From: Actinomycetota bacterium
Lineage (GTDB): Bacteria > Actinomycetota > Actinomycetes > Nanopelagicales > Nanopelagicaceae
DNA: 8,074 nucleotides
NCBI GenBank assembly: GCA_947381255.1
Contig: CANCUC010000030.1
Coordinates: 1-8,074, forward strand
Reading direction: 5' to 3'
The translations under genes and the position numbers were made by a program. The notes under the pieces were generated by a model. It made no database searches. It was not told where the DNA came from and saw nothing but the letters and a program-made list of their open reading frames with translations. Shown here piece by piece: positions 1 through 6,886 of the stretch. Every line of letters starts with the position of its first letter. Within the stretch, counting starts at the first letter, position 1.

Positions 1-18
1 GAGGCGGTTTGCTGACAT
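1..18 (-). CDS. thrB: Probable homoserine kinase, first six codons only
   Basis: An ATG (18-16, minus strand) overlaps the thrC stop codon in a TAATG junction and opens a frame reading M-S-A-N-R-L before the window ends. Homoserine kinase phosphorylates homoserine to O-phosphohomoserine, the substrate of the threonine synthase encoded just upstream. The identification rests on position: thrB usually follows thrC in the actinobacterial hom-thrC-thrB cluster, and the junction is built exactly like the hom/thrC junction. Six residues carry no diagnostic motif, so the product is inferred from context. There is only a weak GGG ribosome-binding candidate inside the end of thrC, which fits translation by coupling to thrC. 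Confidence 0.5.
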
Positions 19-1103
19 TACTTAAGACCCATTGCTTCTGCAGCGCGCGTAACATCAACAGGAATCACAATTGGGGCAGCGGCGCCGTCAAGAATCCACT
101 GGACATCCTTCAAACCATTGCCGGTAACGGTAATAACAATCTTCTTACCCTTCGGCAGCAACCCCTGATCCTTCTTCTTAAATAAACCGGCGATTCCAGC
201 GGCGCTAGAAGGTTCTACAAAGACACCTTCCTTTGCAGCAACTAAACGATAAGCGCTCAAAATCTCTTCATCAGTTACTGAATCGATAATTCCGCCTGAG
301 TTATCTCTGGCATCAATCGCTTGCTGCCATGAGGCAGGATTTCCGATGCGGATAGCTGTTGCGATCGTCTCTGGATTTTGAACAATCTCTCCACGAACGA
401 TCGGAGCAGCACCCGCTGCCTGGAAGCCCCACATGTGAGGCAACTTGGTAGCGATGTGATCGCTGTAATACTCGTTGTAGCCTTTCCAATATGCGGTGAT
501 GTTTCCCGCATTGCCTACGGGGAGAACGTGATAATCCGGAGCGTCGCCTAACATATCTACGATCTCGAAAGATGCAGTCTTCTGGCCTTCAATTCTAAAA
601 GGGTTGACTGAGTTAACCAGCGCGACTGGATAGGTGCCTGCGAGATCGCGAGCAAGTGTTAAGCAATCATCAAAATTGCCATCTACCTGTAGCAGTGTGG
701 CGCCGTGTGCAATCGCCTGCGCCAACTTACCCATTGCAATTTTTCCTTGTGGTACGAGGACCACGGGAGTCATTCCCGCTTTAGTTGCGTACGCAGCGGC
801 GCTAGCGGAGGTGTTTCCAGTGGAGGCACAGATAACTGCCTTCGCGCCATCCTCAGCCGCCTTAGAGATCGCCATGGTCATTCCACGATCTTTAAAAGAA
901 CCTGTTGGATTTGCTCCTTCAACTTTGAGCCAAATTTCATTGCCCAACATCTCCGAGAGAACACAAGCGGCTACGAGCGGAGTTCCGCCCTCACGGAGTG
1001 AAACCACGGGAGTCTTGGAAGAGACAGGTAAGCGATCGCGATATTCATCAATCACACCGCGCCACTGATGTGCACCGGTAGTTGGCTTTGAAAAGATTCC
1101 CAT
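18..1103 (-). CDS. thrC: Threonine synthase
   Basis: Threonine synthase, 361 residues, a cytosolic PLP enzyme that converts O-phosphohomoserine and water to L-threonine and phosphate, the last step of threonine synthesis. The PLP-binding lysine is K71 in GSFKDRGM (68-75). Other fold-type II landmarks are STGN (94-97), the cofactor phosphate loop GNAGN (197-201), EPSSAAG (297-303) and VTGNGLKD (326-333). The length matches the short actinobacterial/Bacillus-type form rather than the roughly 430-residue E. coli form. The ATG at 1103-1101 overlaps the hom stop (TAATG), and GAAGGG (1117-1112) lies 8 bases upstream as a good ribosome-binding site, which fixes the start. It is co-transcribed with hom and probably thrB. 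Confidence 0.96.
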   Translation of the reverse strand: MGIFSKPTTGAHQWRGVIDEYRDRLPVSSKTPVVSLREGGTPLVAACVLSEMLGNEIWLKVEGANPTGSFKDRGMTMAISKAAEDGAKAVICASTGNTSASAAAYATKAGMTPVVLVPQGKIAMGKLAQAIAHGATLLQVDGNFDDCLTLARDLAGTYPVALVNSVNPFRIEGQKTASFEIVDMLGDAPDYHVLPVGNAGNITAYWKGYNEYYSDHIATKLPHMWGFQAAGAAPIVRGEIVQNPETIATAIRIGNPASWQQAIDARDNSGGIIDSVTDEEILSAYRLVAAKEGVFVEPSSAAGIAGLFKKKDQGLLPKGKKIVITVTGNGLKDVQWILDGAAAPIVIPVDVTRAAEAMGLK

Positions 1104-2410
1104 TAAATCAACCCTTCGACGCGAATAACACTCACGACTTTCTGAACGACTTCTAGTTCACGTAAATCTTTAACGGTATTTGCAAGCGATGACTCGGTCG
1201 CAATGTGAGTGAGAACCACGAGTTCTGCATCTCCGCCGCGACCTTCTTGGCGCACCGTCATAATCGAAACATCATTCTTCGCAACGGTGCTAGCTACCGA
1301 GGCAAGTACGCCAGGAACGTCAGCAACATCCATTCGAATTAAGTAACGAGTGCGACTTACGCCGATTGGCGCGATATCAAGATCGGCATAATCAGTCTCA
1401 GTTGGTCCAAGGCTACCTTCGTTGCGGTTACGAGCTACGGCAACGAGATCTCCCAATATTGCCGAAGCAGTTGGGGTTCCCCCTGCGCCGCGGCCATAGA
1501 ACATCAGCTCTCCAGCAGATTCGCACTTAACGAAGACGGCGTTAAAGGCTTCGCGAACGGCTGCCAATGGGTGGGTGACTGGAATCATGGTTGGGTGAAC
1601 GCGTACTGAAATTGTTTCCTCTTGACTGCCATGGAGTTCATTCGCTTCAGCGATTGCAAGCAACTTAATAACAAAGCCCATCGCCTTTGCGACGCTAACA
1701 TCATCTGCGGTGATCGCACGAATACCTTCGCGATACACGTCTTCATCGGTTACTTGAGTGTGAAATGCGAGGCCCGCCAAGATCGCAGCCTTAGCTGCTG
1801 CATCAAAACCATCTACATCGGCCGTTGGGTCTGCCTCTGCATAACCCAGAGCCTGGGCTTCAAGGAGTGCGCCTTCGAAGGAGGCACCAGTTTCATGCAT
1901 CTTGGTCAAAATGTAATTTGTAGTTCCGTTGATAATTCCCATCACGCGCTCGACGTGATCTCCGACCAAACTTTCTGCGAGCGGGCGCAAGATTGGAATT
2001 GCACCTGCGACGGCCGCTTCATAATAAAAATCCACGTCGGCGAGATCTGATGCATGGAAGAGTTCTGCACCATGCTTTGCAAGAAGCGCTTTATTAGCGG
2101 TAACTACAGCTTTTCCATGTGTCATAGCTTTTAGAATTAAAGAACGGGCTGGCTCGATTCCACCCATCACTTCGATGACCAGATCAATCTCTGGATCGGT
2201 GACGATTGAATCTGAATCAGTGGTGAGGATTGATGGGTCGATGCCGGGGCGAGGGGTGGTGAGATCTCGAACGGCGATCTTGGTAATGACTAGGCCAACG
2301 CCAGCGCGAGCGGCGAGGTCAACTTGGTTTGCCACCATAAGGCGGGCAACTTCAGCGCCAACCGTTCCAGCGCCGAGCAAGCCGACGCGTAATACGCGAT
2401 CGTTGCTCAT
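1103..2410 (-). CDS. hom: Homoserine dehydrogenase with C-terminal ACT domain
   Basis: Homoserine dehydrogenase, 435 residues, reduces aspartate semialdehyde to homoserine with NAD(P)H, the branch point toward threonine and methionine. The N-terminal Rossmann fold shows GAGTVG (13-18). TANKALL (104-110) includes the conserved K107. The catalytic domain shows NGTTNYIL (161-168) and the signature GYAEADPTADVDGFDAAAK (189-207), ending in the conserved K207. An ACT domain begins near residue 356 (YLIRMDVADVPGVLA) and runs to the C-terminus. In this family it is the allosteric module, usually for threonine feedback. No aspartate kinase domain is fused, so this is the monofunctional type. The ATG at 2410 has AGAGG about 10 bases upstream. 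A 73-base gap separates it from lysA, the largest gap in the cluster. Confidence 0.97.
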   Translation of the reverse strand: MSNDRVLRVGLLGAGTVGAEVARLMVANQVDLAARAGVGLVITKIAVRDLTTPRPGIDPSILTTDSDSIVTDPEIDLVIEVMGGIEPARSLILKAMTHGKAVVTANKALLAKHGAELFHASDLADVDFYYEAAVAGAIPILRPLAESLVGDHVERVMGIINGTTNYILTKMHETGASFEGALLEAQALGYAEADPTADVDGFDAAAKAAILAGLAFHTQVTDEDVYREGIRAITADDVSVAKAMGFVIKLLAIAEANELHGSQEETISVRVHPTMIPVTHPLAAVREAFNAVFVKCESAGELMFYGRGAGGTPTASAILGDLVAVARNRNEGSLGPTETDYADLDIAPIGVSRTRYLIRMDVADVPGVLASVASTVAKNDVSIMTVRQEGRGGDAELVVLTHIATESSLANTVKDLRELEVVQKVVSVIRVEGLI

Positions 2411-2483
2411 CGTTTCACATCCTCTAATTAACGTATTCCATGAGCTTCTCTGCCATGGATAAGGTGCTTAGTATCTCAAAAAA
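2411..2483 (-). other. lysA-hom intergenic gap with 10-codon ORF
   Basis: This 73-base gap is the only sizeable spacer in an otherwise nearly gapless cluster. On the minus strand it holds a ten-codon reading frame (2456-2424, M-A-E-K-L-M-E-Y-V-N, then TAG) that ends just before the AGAGG ribosome-binding site of hom. It also holds a 6-bp inverted repeat (TCCATG 2437-2442 / CATGGA 2454-2459) with an 11-base loop. GATACT, close to lysA, resembles a -10 box, but I see no -35 at correct distance. The peptide contains no threonine or isoleucine, so a classical amino-acid attenuator is not supported. Whether hom has its own promoter here cannot be decided from sequence alone. Confidence 0.3.
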
Positions 2484-3815
2484 CTAGATCTCAAGCGCCA
2501 ATAAATCTGCGATCTGCTCGCGTCGCACGATTAATCGGGCAGATCCATCAATAACGGCGATTACAGCCGGGCGTGGAAGGTGGTTGTAATTGGAGGCCAT
2601 GCTGTACCCGTACGCGCCGGTGGCCGGTACCGCCAATAAATCCCCGGGCTGCACATCGGCCGAGAGAGCGATTTCGCGGATGATGATGTCCCCGCTTTCG
2701 CAATGTTTTCCAACGACTCGACTATTTGCAGTTGGACCCAAAGGCAGGCGATTAGCAACGATAGCTAAATACTCGGCTCCATAAAGGGCCGGTCTGATGT
2801 TGTCACTCATGCCGCCATCAACTGAGACATATTTGCGAGATGTTCCGCCATCGAGTTCAACATCTTTCGTCGTTCCAACGGTATACAAAGTTGTTGTTGA
2901 TGGGCCAACAATCGCACGGCCTGGCTCAATAGAGATTGTCGGAAGCGATAAACCGCTCTGCGCACACTCATCTTTTACAATCTGTGCGAGCTCATTCATG
3001 ATCATCAGTGGATTAAGCGTTACTTCACCCGGTAGATACGCGATTCCATATCCCCCTCCGAGATCTAGTTCAGGCAACTCTTTGCCGTACGTATCTCGAT
3101 AACGAGCAAGCAAAGTAATCAACTTCTGTGCAGCCGCTGCAAATCCTTCGCTCTTAAAAATCTGAGAACCGATATGTGAGTGCAGCCCAATGAGTTCGAG
3201 AGAGGATTCGCCATGGATTGCGCTAATCGCATCCCAAGCGGCACCACTCGCGAGAGAAAATCCAAATTTCACGTCTTCATGTGCTGTCGAAATAAATTCG
3301 TGGGTGTGAGCCTCAACGCCAGGGGTTACTCGAATCAAAACTTTTTGAACCTTGACAAGCTCTTTCGCGATTCGCGCCACGCGTTCAATTTCAAAGAAAG
3401 AATCTACAACGATGGTGCGCACGCCATACTCAATTGCGCTACGAATTTCCGCTTCGGATTTGTTATTGCCATGCATCTCAATTCTTGATGCTGGAAAGTT
3501 CACCGCAATTGCAACAGCAAGTTCCCCGCCGGTACACACATCAATTCCAATTCCAACGCCATCCACCCAGCGGGCAATCTCTTTGGCAAGAAAAGATTTT
3601 GCCGCGTAATAAACCGAACCTGATTTTTCGCCGAAGGACTCTTCAAGTGCGCTCTTCCATGAGAAAGCCCGGGATTTAAAATCTGCTTCATCAACGACAA
3701 AGAGAGGTGTTCCAAATTGCTCCGCGAGATCCGAAGCGCTCACTCCCCCAATTGTTAGGTGATCTAATTCAAAGCGCGAGGTGGTTGAGAAAACGGCAGG
3801 ATCAAATGCGCTCAT
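2484..3815 (-). CDS. lysA: Diaminopimelate decarboxylase
   Basis: Diaminopimelate decarboxylase, 443 residues, decarboxylates meso-diaminopimelate to L-lysine using PLP. It belongs to the fold-type III (alanine racemase-like) decarboxylases. The N-terminal TIM barrel carries the PLP-binding K73 in YYAAKSF (69-75), the conserved HSHIGSQ (212-218), the glycine loop GGGYG (253-257) for the cofactor phosphate, and EPGR (297-300). The C-terminal beta domain has CESGD (372-376), which supplies substrate and cofactor contacts across the dimer, and GAYGYSMASNYN (400-411). The length is typical. The ATG at 3815 lies 2 bases after the argS TAG, with a weak purine-rich GAAAAG 8 bases upstream, so translation is probably coupled to argS. 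The argS-lysA pair is a recurrent actinobacterial arrangement. Confidence 0.97.
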   Translation of the reverse strand: MSAFDPAVFSTTSRFELDHLTIGGVSASDLAEQFGTPLFVVDEADFKSRAFSWKSALEESFGEKSGSVYYAAKSFLAKEIARWVDGVGIGIDVCTGGELAVAIAVNFPASRIEMHGNNKSEAEIRSAIEYGVRTIVVDSFFEIERVARIAKELVKVQKVLIRVTPGVEAHTHEFISTAHEDVKFGFSLASGAAWDAISAIHGESSLELIGLHSHIGSQIFKSEGFAAAAQKLITLLARYRDTYGKELPELDLGGGYGIAYLPGEVTLNPLMIMNELAQIVKDECAQSGLSLPTISIEPGRAIVGPSTTTLYTVGTTKDVELDGGTSRKYVSVDGGMSDNIRPALYGAEYLAIVANRLPLGPTANSRVVGKHCESGDIIIREIALSADVQPGDLLAVPATGAYGYSMASNYNHLPRPAVIAVIDGSARLIVRREQIADLLALEI

Positions 3816-3817
3816 GA

Positions 3818-5539
3818 CTACATCTTTTCTGGAGCGGTGACACCAAGCAAGGCTAGCGAATTGGCGATGACTCTTGCGGTCGCGCTGCAGAGGGTTGCGC
3901 GAGCGCTATGGAGCTCTGTCGCTGGTTCATCCCCCAGAGGAAGGACGCGACAATCTGCATAAAAACGGTGATAAATACCGGCAAGCTCTTCGGCGTAACG
4001 AGCGATTCGGTGTGGTTCACGTAATTCTGCCGCTCCAGCGACAACGCGTGGGAACTCGGCGAGGGCGCCAATCAGCTCCCTCTCACGCTCATTTTCGAGC
4101 AATTCTGGATGAATCTGATCTGCGCCATATGCAATTCCTAAATCAGTGGCATTGCGGAGTACCGCGCAGATACGAGCATGGGCATACTGAACGTAATACA
4201 CGGGATTCTCGTTAGTGCGACTGCGTAGTACATCTACATCCATCACCATTGGAGTATCGACTGGGTAGCGGATCAAGGTGTAGCGAGCGGCATCGACTCC
4301 AACTTTTTCAACCAACTCTTCCAGGGTGATGATGGTGCCAGCGCGCTTGCTGAGCTTTAACTCTTCGCCATTCTCCAAGATCTTCACCATCTGGCCGATG
4401 AGCACATCAATGTTGTAGGAGGGGTCATCACCCGCGCAGGCAGCAATCGCCTTGAGACGATGTACATAACCATGGTGATCCGCGCCAAGCATGTAAATAC
4501 AAACATCAAAACCACGTTCTCTCTTGCTGATGTAATACGCGGAGTCAGAAGCGAAGTATGCAAAGGCGCCATCGGATTTAATCATGACGCGATCTTTATC
4601 ATCACCGAAATCTGTTGTGCGAAGCCAGATTGCTCCACCATCTTCAAATACATGGCCCTGCTCTTTAAGGCGATCTAGGCAATGTTTAAAGAAATCATTT
4701 TCATAGAGAGATTTTTCAGAGAACCAGATATCAAAATTGGTACGAAAGTTTGCAAGGACTCTCTGCTGATCGGCAAGTTGGAGTGCGTAACCCGCATCAC
4801 GAAATGCATCGAAACTTTGTGCTTCAGGTAGATCTAAGAACTCTGGGTGCTCTGCCTTGATGAGAGCAGCGAGGTCAGTGATGTACTCACCGTGGTAGCC
4901 ATCCTCGGGAACAGCTAGGCCTTGAGCAGCAGCGCGAATTGATGCGCCAAAGAGCTCCATCTGATTTCCGCGGTCGTTGATATAGAACTCGCGAGTGACC
5001 TTTGCTCCTGCAGCTGAGAGAACTCGACCGAGCGCATCACCCACCGCGGCCCAGCGGGTGTGGCCTAAGTGAAGTGGTCCAGTCGGATTAGCACTAATGA
5101 ATTCAAGGTTGATAGATGTGCCAGCAAGCGCGCTGCCGTGGCCATATTTCTCGCCCTCGCTCAAGATGGCAGAGATGATGCTGCCCTGCCCAGCTCTGGC
5201 GAGGGTGATATTGAGAAATCCTGGTCCCGCAATATCGATGGCGGAGATAGATTCCTTGATTTCAACATCTGCTAATAGATATGTGCGAAGCAATTCCGCT
5301 ACCGCACGTGGATTCATGCCTGCAGGCTTGGCTAACGAGAGTGAAACTGAGGTTGCGTAGTCGCCATGGTCGCGATTTTTCGGACGCTCAAGGGTGATCT
5401 GGCTAGGCAGAGTTAACCCGGATGGAAGTTCTTGCGTTGCAACAGCGAGCGTTAACGCGCGAAGAATCGCGGCACTCACCTGCTCAGAGATCGGAGCTGC
5501 CTGACCGGCTGTCGAGTTATTTGATTCCGCGGTATCCAT
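3818..5539 (-). CDS. argS: Arginyl-tRNA synthetase
   Basis: Class I arginyl-tRNA synthetase, which charges tRNA-Arg with arginine using ATP. With the ATG at 5539 chosen as start it has 573 residues. An N-terminal Add-1 tRNA-recognition domain (about 20-115) precedes the catalytic Rossmann core. The HIGH motif appears as HLGH at 157-160, preceded by SANPTGP, and the KMSKS loop appears as KLSKRAG at 395-401. The C-terminal DALR-type anticodon-binding domain begins near YVQYAHARI (449-457) and runs to the end. A TTG at 5548 would add three residues (M-P-N) but has no ribosome-binding site. The ATG has none either, but it sits 8 bases after a TACCCT hexamer, suggesting a leaderless message. It is the first gene of the argS-lysA-hom-thrC cluster. 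Confidence 0.96.
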   Translation of the reverse strand: MDTAESNNSTAGQAAPISEQVSAAILRALTLAVATQELPSGLTLPSQITLERPKNRDHGDYATSVSLSLAKPAGMNPRAVAELLRTYLLADVEIKESISAIDIAGPGFLNITLARAGQGSIISAILSEGEKYGHGSALAGTSINLEFISANPTGPLHLGHTRWAAVGDALGRVLSAAGAKVTREFYINDRGNQMELFGASIRAAAQGLAVPEDGYHGEYITDLAALIKAEHPEFLDLPEAQSFDAFRDAGYALQLADQQRVLANFRTNFDIWFSEKSLYENDFFKHCLDRLKEQGHVFEDGGAIWLRTTDFGDDKDRVMIKSDGAFAYFASDSAYYISKRERGFDVCIYMLGADHHGYVHRLKAIAACAGDDPSYNIDVLIGQMVKILENGEELKLSKRAGTIITLEELVEKVGVDAARYTLIRYPVDTPMVMDVDVLRSRTNENPVYYVQYAHARICAVLRNATDLGIAYGADQIHPELLENERERELIGALAEFPRVVAGAAELREPHRIARYAEELAGIYHRFYADCRVLPLGDEPATELHSARATLCSATARVIANSLALLGVTAPEKM

Positions 5540-5577
5540 GTTGGGCAAGGGTAGCGTTTTGAGAGTTCAGGGTTAAA
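5540..5577 (-). promoter_or_regulatory. Candidate leaderless promoter of argS
   Basis: On the minus strand TACCCT (5553-5548) fits the actinobacterial -10 pattern TAnnnT and ends 8 bases before the argS ATG. A TTTAAC (5577-5572), matching 4 of 6 positions of TTGACA, lies 18 bases upstream of it. Transcription would then start at or next to the A of the ATG, which explains the lack of a Shine-Dalgarno sequence. Leaderless mRNAs are common in Actinomycetota. The hexamer match is modest, so this is inference from spacing and start context. Confidence 0.4.
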
Positions 5578-5698
5578 TCGCATCTCTTTTATATGAAAAA
5601 TTAGGAATTGTGCGTTACCAAACTGTTATGAGGAATGTCCGATTTGTCGCATCTCATCTATCGGAAAAAAATCCCTTTTCGGCTACTTTGCTACCACC

Positions 5699-5738
5699 GA
5701 GTACTACCCATGGTCAAAGCAGGTTTGACCACGTACTC
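5699..5738. promoter_or_regulatory. Nested inverted repeat, candidate operator
   Basis: A perfect inverted repeat, TGGTCAAA (5711-5718) and TTTGACCA (5724-5731), is separated by five bases (GCAGG) and ends 33 bases before the transporter start codon. A second perfect pair of arms, GAGTAC (5699-5704) and GTACTC (5733-5738), flanks it. A dimeric repressor or activator of the LacI, GntR or ROK type, the families that usually control CUT2 sugar importers, would fit a 21-base dyad in this position. No regulator gene lies in the window. The same segment could fold in the mRNA leader as a two-part hairpin, so an RNA role cannot be excluded. Confidence 0.6.
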
Positions 5739-5747
5739 AAAACCTTC

Positions 5748-5753
5748 GAAAGG
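5748..5753 (+). promoter_or_regulatory. Ribosome-binding site of xylF-like gene
   Basis: GAAAGG lies 11 bases before the ATG at 5765, a slightly long spacing. It is partly inside a short hairpin, ACCTT (5742-5746), CGA loop, AAGGT (5750-5754), which could mildly hide it. Confidence 0.5.
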
Positions 5754-5764
5754 TATACCAACAG

Positions 5765-6835
5765 ATGACAAATCGTCGTTTAGCGGCAGCAGTTGCAGCA
5801 GTGTCACTAGCACTCACTGGTTTCGTTGCAACAACAACTGTTCACGCAGCAGGTCCACAAGTTGGAGTCATCCTTCCTGACTCTGCATCATCTCCTCGTT
5901 GGGAGACAGATGATCGTCCACTACTCGCAGCTGCATTCAAAGCTGCTGGTGTTACTTATGACATTCAAAACGCTCTTGGCGACAAGACAAAGTTTGCAAC
6001 AATCGCACAAGCAATGCTTACAGAGGGTGTAAAGGTTCTCGTTCTCGTTAACCTCGATTCTCCATCAGCAGCTGCTGTAGAAGCTTCTGCAAAGAAGCAG
6101 GGCGTTGCAACAATCGACTACGACCGCCTAACACTTGGTGGATCAGCTAACTACTACGTTTCATTCGACAACGTCGGTGTTGGTGTTCTACAAGGTAAGG
6201 GAATCGTTGCTTGCCTCAAGGCACACAAGGTTGCAAAGCCACGTGTTGTTTACTTGAACGGTGCTCCAACCGATAACAACGCAACTCTCTTCAAGCAGGG
6301 TTACGCTTCAATCGTTGGTCCTTACCTCAAGGCAACCGGTGGAACTCTCGTTGATGACAAGTCTGTTGCTAACTGGGATAACACCCTTGGCGGAACAATC
6401 TTCGAACAACAGCTTACAAAGGCAGGCGGAAAGCTTGACGCTGTAGTTTCAGCTAACGAAGGCCTTGGCCTTGCAGCTGTTGCTGTTCTTAAGAAGAACA
6501 ACCTCAACGGAAAGACTTGCGTATCAGGACAAGATGCATCTCCTGCTGGACTTGCAGCTATCTTGACTGGTGACCTTTCAAACACCGTTTACAAGCCAAT
6601 CTCACAAGAAGCTAATGGCGCTGCAGCACTTGCAATCTCATTGGTTAAGGGAACAGCTGCTAAGACAAACGGAACCGTCAAGGACGGAACACGCGTTGTT
6701 AAGTCAGTACTTTTGATCCCAACAACAATCACCAAGAAGAATGTCGAAGTAACTGTTAAGGACAAGTTCCGTACAGCGAAAGAAATTTGCGACATCGCTG
6801 GTGCAGCAGCTTGTGCAGCTAACGGCGTTAAGTAA
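5765..6835 (+). CDS. xylF: XylF-like sugar ABC transporter substrate-binding protein
   Basis: Exported periplasmic-binding-protein-like type I sugar receptor, 356 residues, that delivers sugar to the ABC importer encoded downstream. Residues 1-28 form a Sec signal peptide (RR near the N-terminus, hydrophobic AAAVAAVSLALTGFVA, cleavage site VHA/AG). The mature protein matches E. coli XylF in several recalled blocks: RWETDDR (45-51), YDR (119-121), YYVSFDN (130-136), PTDNNATLF (168-176), SGQDAS (254-259) and TVYKPI (274-279), pointing to xylose or a related aldose. There is no lipobox cysteine. The XylF-family ND ligand loop reads NE here (231-232). Cysteines 342 and 350 near the C-terminus could form a disulfide. 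Codon use is strongly biased (27 of 29 lysines AAG, 16 of 19 asparagines AAC by hand count), typical of a highly expressed gene. Confidence 0.88.
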   Translation: MTNRRLAAAVAAVSLALTGFVATTTVHAAGPQVGVILPDSASSPRWETDDRPLLAAAFKAAGVTYDIQNALGDKTKFATIAQAMLTEGVKVLVLVNLDSPSAAAVEASAKKQGVATIDYDRLTLGGSANYYVSFDNVGVGVLQGKGIVACLKAHKVAKPRVVYLNGAPTDNNATLFKQGYASIVGPYLKATGGTLVDDKSVANWDNTLGGTIFEQQLTKAGGKLDAVVSANEGLGLAAVAVLKKNNLNGKTCVSGQDASPAGLAAILTGDLSNTVYKPISQEANGAAALAISLVKGTAAKTNGTVKDGTRVVKSVLLIPTTITKKNVEVTVKDKFRTAKEICDIAGAAACAANGVK

Positions 6836-6837
6836 GG

Positions 6838-6886
6838 TTCACACCTCTTAAGCAGTTAGTTTCAAGCAGCAAATAGTGTGAAACTA
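6838..6886 (+). other. Competing hairpins ahead of the terminator
   Basis: The linker after the xylF-like stop codon can form two alternative stems. TTCACAC (6838-6844) pairs with GTGTGAA (6876-6882), and TAGTTTCA (6857-6864) pairs with TGAAACTA (6879-6886). They exclude each other, and both use the base of the terminator's left arm (2 or 6 of its 16 bases). The GC-rich upper ten pairs of the terminator stay free, so this is not a full antiterminator. It could protect the 3' end of the binding-protein message or modulate read-through. Confidence 0.35.

Larger units (their letters stand above)
5540..5764. other. Divergent intergenic region, argS / sugar transporter
   Basis: These 225 bases, the longest non-coding stretch in the window, separate two divergent units. 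The left end holds the argS promoter candidate and the right end the inverted repeat and ribosome-binding site of the transporter. The middle (about 5580-5700) is A/T-rich, with a TTTTATATGAAAAA tract and a nine-base direct repeat TCGCATCTC (5578-5586 and 5647-5655). I could not find a convincing plus-strand -35/-10 pair for the transporter. TTGACC (5725-5730) and TATACC (5754-5759) look tempting but are 23 bases apart. No RNA gene or conserved small ORF is apparent. Confidence 0.6.

Noticed and set aside
634..1068. 144-codon open frame on the plus strand opposite thrC
   Set aside because: It lies antisense within a complete, motif-rich thrC and its translation shows no recognisable domain or composition of a real protein. 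It is a shadow frame.
2411..2483. Threonine attenuator before hom
   Set aside because: The only short reading frame has no threonine or isoleucine codons, and no terminator hairpin with a T tract is present.
2470..2500. T run after lysA as an intrinsic terminator
   Set aside because: Only a six-base AGATCT self-palindrome without a loop precedes the run, so there is no stable stem; hom probably belongs to the same transcript.
5578..5655. Direct repeat TCGCATCTC (two copies, 69 bases apart)
   Set aside because: Nine bases, unequal flanks and no further copies nearby; could be chance in a short A/T-rich region.
5725..5759. TTGACC and TATACC as a promoter for the xylF-like gene
   Set aside because: The spacer is 23 bases, too long for a sigma-70-type promoter, and TATACC would lie between the ribosome-binding site and the start codon.
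5635..5880. 81-codon plus-strand frame across the divergent region and the start of the xylF-like gene
   Set aside because: It runs through the inverted repeat and out of frame into the signal-peptide region, and its serine-rich tail is just the receptor gene read in another frame.
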